Part shown: in pieces, positions 59,928 through 64,000 of the stretch
How the letters are laid out: each line of letters begins with the position of its first letter
How positions within the stretch are numbered: position 1 is the stretch's first letter
Source of the DNA: Microcoleus vaginatus_C
Lineage (GTDB): Bacteria; Cyanobacteriota; Cyanobacteriia; Cyanobacteriales; Microcoleaceae
Strand: one strand, 5' to 3'
Assembly (NCBI GenBank): GCA_040004035.1
Contig: JAMPLN010000031.1
DNA length: 64,000 bases
Made by a program: the position numbers and the translations under genes
The notes under the pieces: generated by a model
The model's input: the letters and a program-made list of their open reading frames with translations, nothing else
What the model was told of the DNA's origin: nothing
Database searches by the model: none

Positions 59928-61799
59928 ATGAGTTACTGCCTAAACCCCAACTGTTCCAAGCCACAAAACCCTCCCGCAGCCAAAATTTGTAGGAATTGCC
60001 GTTCAAAACTGCTGCTGCGCGATCGCTACCGGGCTATAAAGGCGATCGGACAAGGCGGTTTTGGTAGAACATTCCTCGCCGTTGACGAAGACAAACCCTC
60101 AAAACCTCGCTGCGTGATCAAACAATTTTTACTCCCAGAAACTCAACTCATCCCATCAGCAAGCAATCGCAATAGCAAAAAAGCAGCCGAACTTTTTGAA
60201 CAAGAAGCAATGCGATTAGACGAATTGGGCAAACACCCTCAAATTCCCGAACTATTAGCCTATTCCATCCAAGACAGCAGACAATATGTAGTCCAAGAAT
60301 TTATCGACGGGCAAAATTTAGCACAAATTGTAGAAACAGAAGGCAGATTTACAGAAAATCAAATTCAAGACTTACTCAATAGCTTATTACCCGTCCTTCA
60401 CTTCATCCATTCCCACAACGTTATTCACCGAGATATCAAACCCGGAAACATCATCCGCCGCGCCGACAAGCAATTAGTTTTAGTAGACTTTGGCGCCGCA
60501 AAAATTGCCACAGGTACAGCATTACTCAAAACAGGGACCAGCATCGGCAGCCCCGAATACATCGCCCCCGAACAAGCTAGAGGCAAAGCATTTTTTACCA
60601 GCGATTTGTACAGTTTAGGCGTAACTTGCTTGTATTTGCTAACTCAAGTTTCCCCTTTTGACCTGTTCGATCCTGGTGAAGATGCCTGGATATGGCGGCA
60701 GTATTTAGCCAATAACCCGGTGAGTGAACAACTCGGGAAAATTTTAGACAAAATGATTCAAAATGCTACCAACCGTCGCTATCAAACGGCTGTTGAAGTC
60801 TTAAAAGAAATTAATCCCCAAGTTGCGATCGATCTAGCAATTCCTAAAACAAGTTCCAAGTTAGTTAAACCAGGGAAAACACCCGCCGAACCCCAACAAC
60901 AAACCTATAACTGGCAATGTCTTCACACCCTCACAGGTCACAAAAACTTAATTTACTCTGTGGCTTTCAGCCCCAACGGAGAAGTTGTAGCCAGCGGCAG
61001 CGATGACAAAACAATCAAGCTGTGGGGAGTTGAAGACGGGCAAGAAATTGTCACCCTCACAGGACACGCTAACTCGGTTTATACAGTAGCTTTCAGCCCG
61101 GACGGACAGATGCTAGCCAGCAGCAGCCACGACAAAACTGTTAAACTTTGGCGGATGAAAGATGGACAAGAAATCCGCACCCTGATCGGTCACACTAACT
61201 CAGTTTACAGCGCAGCTTTCAGTCCCGATGGCACTCTGATTGCTAGCAGCAGTTGGGACAAAACAATCAAGATTTGGCGAGTCCAAGACGGGCAGGAAGT
61301 TCGCACGCTTGCGGGTCACACTAATTTAGTTTATTTTGTTGCTTTTAGCCCAGATGGCGAAACTCTTGCTAGTTGCAGTTGGGACAGAACAATCAAGATT
61401 TGGCGCATCAAAGATGGGAAGTTAATTCGCACACTTACAGGTCATACAGACTCCGTTCGCTGCATAGCTTTCAGTCCAAATGGGGAGTTTTTGGCTAGCG
61501 GCAGCCACGATAATACTATTAAAATTTGGTGGGTCAAAGATTGGCAAGAAGTTTTAACTATCACAGGACATTCCTGGTATGTTGATTCTATTGCTTTTAG
61601 TCCCGATGGCGAGATTCTGGCTAGCAGCAGCAATCAAACTATCAAGATTTGGCTAGTGAAAGACGGTCAAGAAATTTGTAATATTGCGGGTCATACTAAC
61701 TCTGTTTATTCCGTTAATTTTAGCCCGGAAGGAGAGTTTTTGACCAGCGGCAGCAGTGATAAAACTATTAAAATTTGGCAGAATACCATGTTTTTTTAA
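59928..61799 (+). CDS. Ser/Thr protein kinase with seven WD40 repeats
   Basis: A 623-residue protein: zinc ribbon (CLNPNCSKPQN...CRNC), a Hanks-type kinase (about 34-305) and seven WD40 repeats (about 325-620). Catalytic residues are canonical: IGQGGFGRTF loop, CVIKQF lysine, FEQEAM helix-C glutamate, VIHRDIKPGN, LVDFGAAK and SPEYIAPEQ. It should be an active cytoplasmic kinase whose propeller binds partners. No membrane helix lies between the domains, unlike the sister gene at 33872. The start abuts a heptamer array, with no Shine-Dalgarno sequence. Confidence 0.93.
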   Translation: MSYCLNPNCSKPQNPPAAKICRNCRSKLLLRDRYRAIKAIGQGGFGRTFLAVDEDKPSKPRCVIKQFLLPETQLIPSASNRNSKKAAELFEQEAMRLDELGKHPQIPELLAYSIQDSRQYVVQEFIDGQNLAQIVETEGRFTENQIQDLLNSLLPVLHFIHSHNVIHRDIKPGNIIRRADKQLVLVDFGAAKIATGTALLKTGTSIGSPEYIAPEQARGKAFFTSDLYSLGVTCLYLLTQVSPFDLFDPGEDAWIWRQYLANNPVSEQLGKILDKMIQNATNRRYQTAVEVLKEINPQVAIDLAIPKTSSKLVKPGKTPAEPQQQTYNWQCLHTLTGHKNLIYSVAFSPNGEVVASGSDDKTIKLWGVEDGQEIVTLTGHANSVYTVAFSPDGQMLASSSHDKTVKLWRMKDGQEIRTLIGHTNSVYSAAFSPDGTLIASSSWDKTIKIWRVQDGQEVRTLAGHTNLVYFVAFSPDGETLASCSWDRTIKIWRIKDGKLIRTLTGHTDSVRCIAFSPNGEFLASGSHDNTIKIWWVKDWQEVLTITGHSWYVDSIAFSPDGEILASSSNQTIKIWLVKDGQEICNIAGHTNSVYSVNFSPEGEFLTSGSSDKTIKIWQNTMFF

Positions 61800-61917
61800 T
61801 TAGCCACAATCAAAGTGGTTGGTATTAAGCACTAAAGTCCTTATTGACGAAAAAAAATTGTAAAAGATGTTGTAGTGCGCGCGATATTGGCCAGAACTCC
61901 CTGCTGATTTATGACTT

Positions 61918-62853
61918 TTAAATAGAAGTACGATCGCCCTTCCTCCAACTCTTCAACAACTCCGGCGTCACCAAACCTTGCGGAAAAAATATCGTCCCCA
62001 AAACAATCAGCAACCCAAAAATAATTAAACGTCCATCCCGCAGAAATTGCGCCAACCAAATCGGCAATCCCTGAATAGTCGCCATTCCCCTCAAAACCTC
62101 CGGCAAGGCAGTAAACACCATCCCACCCAAAACTGCTCCCAGAAACGTTCTGCTACCACCAATCAACACAGAAGTCAAGTAAATAATACTAGCATCAAAA
62201 GTCCCTTGACGCGCGTTCCAAGTATTCAAAAAATGGGCACTAACTGCACCCACAACCCCAGCTAAAACAGCACCTAACGTGAAAGCCAAAACCTTATAAA
62301 AAGTTGGGTTAATGCCGATCGCATCAGCCGCCAACTCATCAGCGCGGATTGCAGCAAAAGCGCGCCCCACCCGAATCCGTTCCAGCCGATACACAATCGC
62401 CATACTTACCAACAATAAAGGTAGTACAATCCACAAATATTCGATCGGCGTCGCAAACGGTTGCGGAATCCCAAAAATGCCCACAGCCCCGCCAGTGATG
62501 TCCAGATTCAGCGATAAAACCCGCAAAATTTCCACAAAAGCAATAGTTGCGATCGCCAAATAAATCCCACTTAACCGCAGCGCCGGAATTCCCACTAAAA
62601 TACCCAGCAACCCCGAAACAGCCCCTGCAATTATCATCTCCAATAACAGCAGTGGTAGCGGAAATAAACCGCCCGTCGTTTGAAACACTGTCGTAGAAAA
62701 AATCGCCGCAATATACCCACCCAAAGCATAAAAACCAGGGCTAGCCAGAGACAACTGTCCAGTCATTAAAGGCAAATATAGCGACATTCCCAACATTGCA
62801 CCCAGCAACATCGAGACAATCAGAAACCCATAAGTAGTAAAAAATGTAGCCAT
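61918..62853 (-). CDS. livM: Branched-chain/neutral amino acid ABC transporter permease (LivM/NatD type)
   Basis: A 311-residue permease with about ten hydrophobic segments. LivM marks are LPLMTGQLSLASPGFYALGGY, LRLSGIYLAIATIAFVEIL, RVGRAFAAIRADELAADAIGIN (the coupling loop contacting the ATPase) and FPQGLVTPEL. A GNAT gene lies upstream, and the LivH-type permease lies beyond that, all on the minus strand. The ATPases may be those at 850-2566. Confidence 0.9.
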   Translation of the reverse strand: MATFFTTYGFLIVSMLLGAMLGMSLYLPLMTGQLSLASPGFYALGGYIAAIFSTTVFQTTGGLFPLPLLLLEMIIAGAVSGLLGILVGIPALRLSGIYLAIATIAFVEILRVLSLNLDITGGAVGIFGIPQPFATPIEYLWIVLPLLLVSMAIVYRLERIRVGRAFAAIRADELAADAIGINPTFYKVLAFTLGAVLAGVVGAVSAHFLNTWNARQGTFDASIIYLTSVLIGGSRTFLGAVLGGMVFTALPEVLRGMATIQGLPIWLAQFLRDGRLIIFGLLIVLGTIFFPQGLVTPELLKSWRKGDRTSI

Positions 62854-62898
62854 TTGATTTTAAATATTTTAGATTAGAAGTTATTAAAGAAAATCGGG

Positions 62899-63471
62899 TT
62901 AGCTTGGTTTCCAATTTGGATTGATTAAGCTAGTCTGAATATGGTCTTCCCATCGACCATTTATCAACAAATAGTCTCTAGAGTAACCTTCCACCCCAAA
63001 TCCCAGTCTTTTAAGTAGATTACCGCTACGCTGATTGTGAGGCATATAATTTGCTATAATGCGATGTAAATTTAACTCTCCAAAAACATATTGAATTGCC
63101 ACTCTCACAGCTTCCGTCATATAACCTTTACCTTGTTGCGCTTCTGCCAGATTATACCCCAAAAAGCAAAACTGACCGGCACCTCGTACAAAATTATCAA
63201 AATTAACGTTACCGACAATATACTCAGGATTAGCTTTCTCAAAAATCCACAGCTTTAAAGATTTGTCAGACTTAAAGCCTTGGAAATCTTTCTCTACTTG
63301 TTTTTTCCAATAACTTTTCGTTAAAAAATCCTCCCCCCAATGTCGATGCCAGGGAGTAAAAAACCTTTGATTGTCTCTGTAAAATTTAATGATTTCGCAA
63401 ATATCGTCTTGATTGGCTAATCGCAAAAAAAGGCGATCGCTGACCATTAATGGAACTTCCGAATTCATCAA
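62899..63471 (-). CDS. GNAT-family N-acetyltransferase (RimJ/RimL-like)
   Basis: A 190-residue acetyltransferase of the RimJ/RimL type. Seen are SDRLFLRLANQDDICEI, the GNVNFDNFVRG and FCFLGYNLAEAQQGKGYMTEAV acetyl-CoA binding region (Q-x-x-G-x-G/A variant QGKGYM), and LNLHRIIANYMPHNQRSGNLLKRLGF, split here for reading as HRI, NQRSGNLLKRLGF. The substrate could be a ribosomal protein, other N-terminus or small molecule. It sits between two permease genes, an unusual place. Confidence 0.88.
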   Translation of the reverse strand: MMNSEVPLMVSDRLFLRLANQDDICEIIKFYRDNQRFFTPWHRHWGEDFLTKSYWKKQVEKDFQGFKSDKSLKLWIFEKANPEYIVGNVNFDNFVRGAGQFCFLGYNLAEAQQGKGYMTEAVRVAIQYVFGELNLHRIIANYMPHNQRSGNLLKRLGFGVEGYSRDYLLINGRWEDHIQTSLINPNWKPS

Positions 63472-63619
63472 ACTGCCTCTGAGGTATGAATAAGTTTTTT
63501 AGGTACGTATATAAAACTGTACAAGAGTTTATACGGGCTGGTTTAGGTATAGTCTTTGCTGGAAACCAGTTTTCCATTCTTAAAACCGCCCTGGCTTATT
63601 AAATGTCTTGCAAATAATA

Positions 63620-64000
63620 CTACACCTTTTGAATCAAACGCCGTCCCAACAAACCCTGCGGTCTAACCAATAGCATAATAAACAATATGGCAAAAGCAAC
63701 AGCATCCTTATAAGCCGAAAAATCTCCAGGTACAAAAGCCTCGACCAAACCAATTATAAACCCACCCAAAACTGCCCCAGGAATACTCCCCAACCCACCA
63801 AGCACAATCACCGCCAAACCTTTCAAACCAAAAGCAATACCAAAGTACGGCCCAGCAATACTCACACTAGAACCCACCAAACTCCCCGCCAAACCAGCCA
63901 GAAAACTGCTCACAAAAAACGTCAACAGAATGTATCTATCAGTATCAATACCCAATAAACTAGAAGTAGTCGCATCTTCAGCCACAGCCTGCATTGCTTT
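63620..64000 (-). CDS. livH: Branched-chain/neutral amino acid ABC transporter permease (LivH/NatC type), 5' end outside window
   Basis: Partial: the frame runs off the right edge. The visible 126 residues start ...KAMQAVAEDATTSSLLGID, the LivH coupling-loop motif, and continue with SFLAGLAGSLVGSS, GLKGLAVIVLGGLGSIPGAVLGG (split in reading) and VRPQGLLGRR at the C-terminus. All are typical of LivH. It is the upstream partner of the LivM gene on the same strand. Confidence 0.9.
   Translation of the reverse strand, partial: KAMQAVAEDATTSSLLGIDTDRYILLTFFVSSFLAGLAGSLVGSSVSIAGPYFGIAFGLKGLAVIVLGGLGSIPGAVLGGFIIGLVEAFVPGDFSAYKDAVAFAILFIMLLVRPQGLLGRRLIQKV

Noticed and set aside
1..64000. tRNA or rRNA genes
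   Set aside because: Intergenic stretches were scanned by eye; none shows a cloverleaf with TTCRA arm or rRNA-like sequence. Hairpins found are dispersed repeats.

Overview
The window is chromosomal DNA of a filamentous cyanobacterium, most likely of the Oscillatoriales (Microcoleus/Oscillatoria/Phormidium-like). The evidence is a high density of the HIP1 octamer GCGATCGC, the cyanobacterial or plastid genes ycf3, ho1-type heme oxygenase, DUF3288 and a CobN-type chelatase, and many intergenic arrays of 7-bp tandem repeats mixed with small palindromic dispersed repeats. I see no rRNA, tRNA or CRISPR array.

Layout. 0.1-0.8 kb: remains of a toxin-antitoxin region, with an intact DUF433 antitoxin gene, a DUF5615 toxin gene stopped by a nonsense codon, and a truncated YgiT-type zinc-finger gene. 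0.85-3.4 kb: two ATPases of a branched-chain/neutral amino acid ABC transporter plus an EamA exporter. 3.6-7.4 kb: cobN. 7.5-18 kb: an SGNH-like lipoprotein candidate, NAD kinase, a small membrane protein, then a carbamoyltransferase / SxtJ-like / DUF5989 (SxtK-like) / SGNH cassette extended by two tandem SGNH-like membrane-anchored paralogs. A 128-bp MITE-like element with an 8-bp target duplication ends this cassette. 18-25 kb: CNNM-type transporter, mfd, an SLH protein and heme oxygenase. 25.4-26.8 kb: a solitary TnpB element. 27-33.4 kb: gyrB, miaA, a BREX-type (DUF2791) ATPase next to a Uma2 nuclease, and msrP. 33.9-38.5 kb: a kinase-like WD40 protein that has lost several catalytic residues, a TPR protein, an unfamiliar HNH-motif/membrane protein and DUF3288. 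38.6-47.8 kb: secA, rnz, a SpoIID-domain protein, small unknowns, ycf3 and gatC.

48.0-58.4 kb is an ion and stress island: a TrkA-type RCK protein convergent with an NhaP-type antiporter, a YflT/glycine-zipper protein, a P-type cation ATPase, a BON lipoprotein, an RppA/RppB-like two-component pair and a DUF3124 lipoprotein. It is bracketed by decayed duplicate pieces: a DUF3124 5' fragment after the antiporter, and trkA and antiporter relics just before the intact DUF3124 gene. This records a duplication of the trkA-nhaP-DUF3124 block followed by deletion.

58.7-64 kb: an aldo/keto reductase, a catalytically canonical Ser/Thr kinase with WD40 repeats (sister of the degenerate one), and the LivM and LivH permeases with a GNAT acetyltransferase gene between them. 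The permeases may work with the ATPases at the left end, although about 60 kb separates them.

The points most worth a second look are the Sxt-like carbamoyltransferase/SGNH cassette, the MITE with its target-site duplication, the predicted pseudokinase, the HNH-motif membrane protein, the DUF2791-Uma2 pair, and the duplication scar around the ion island.
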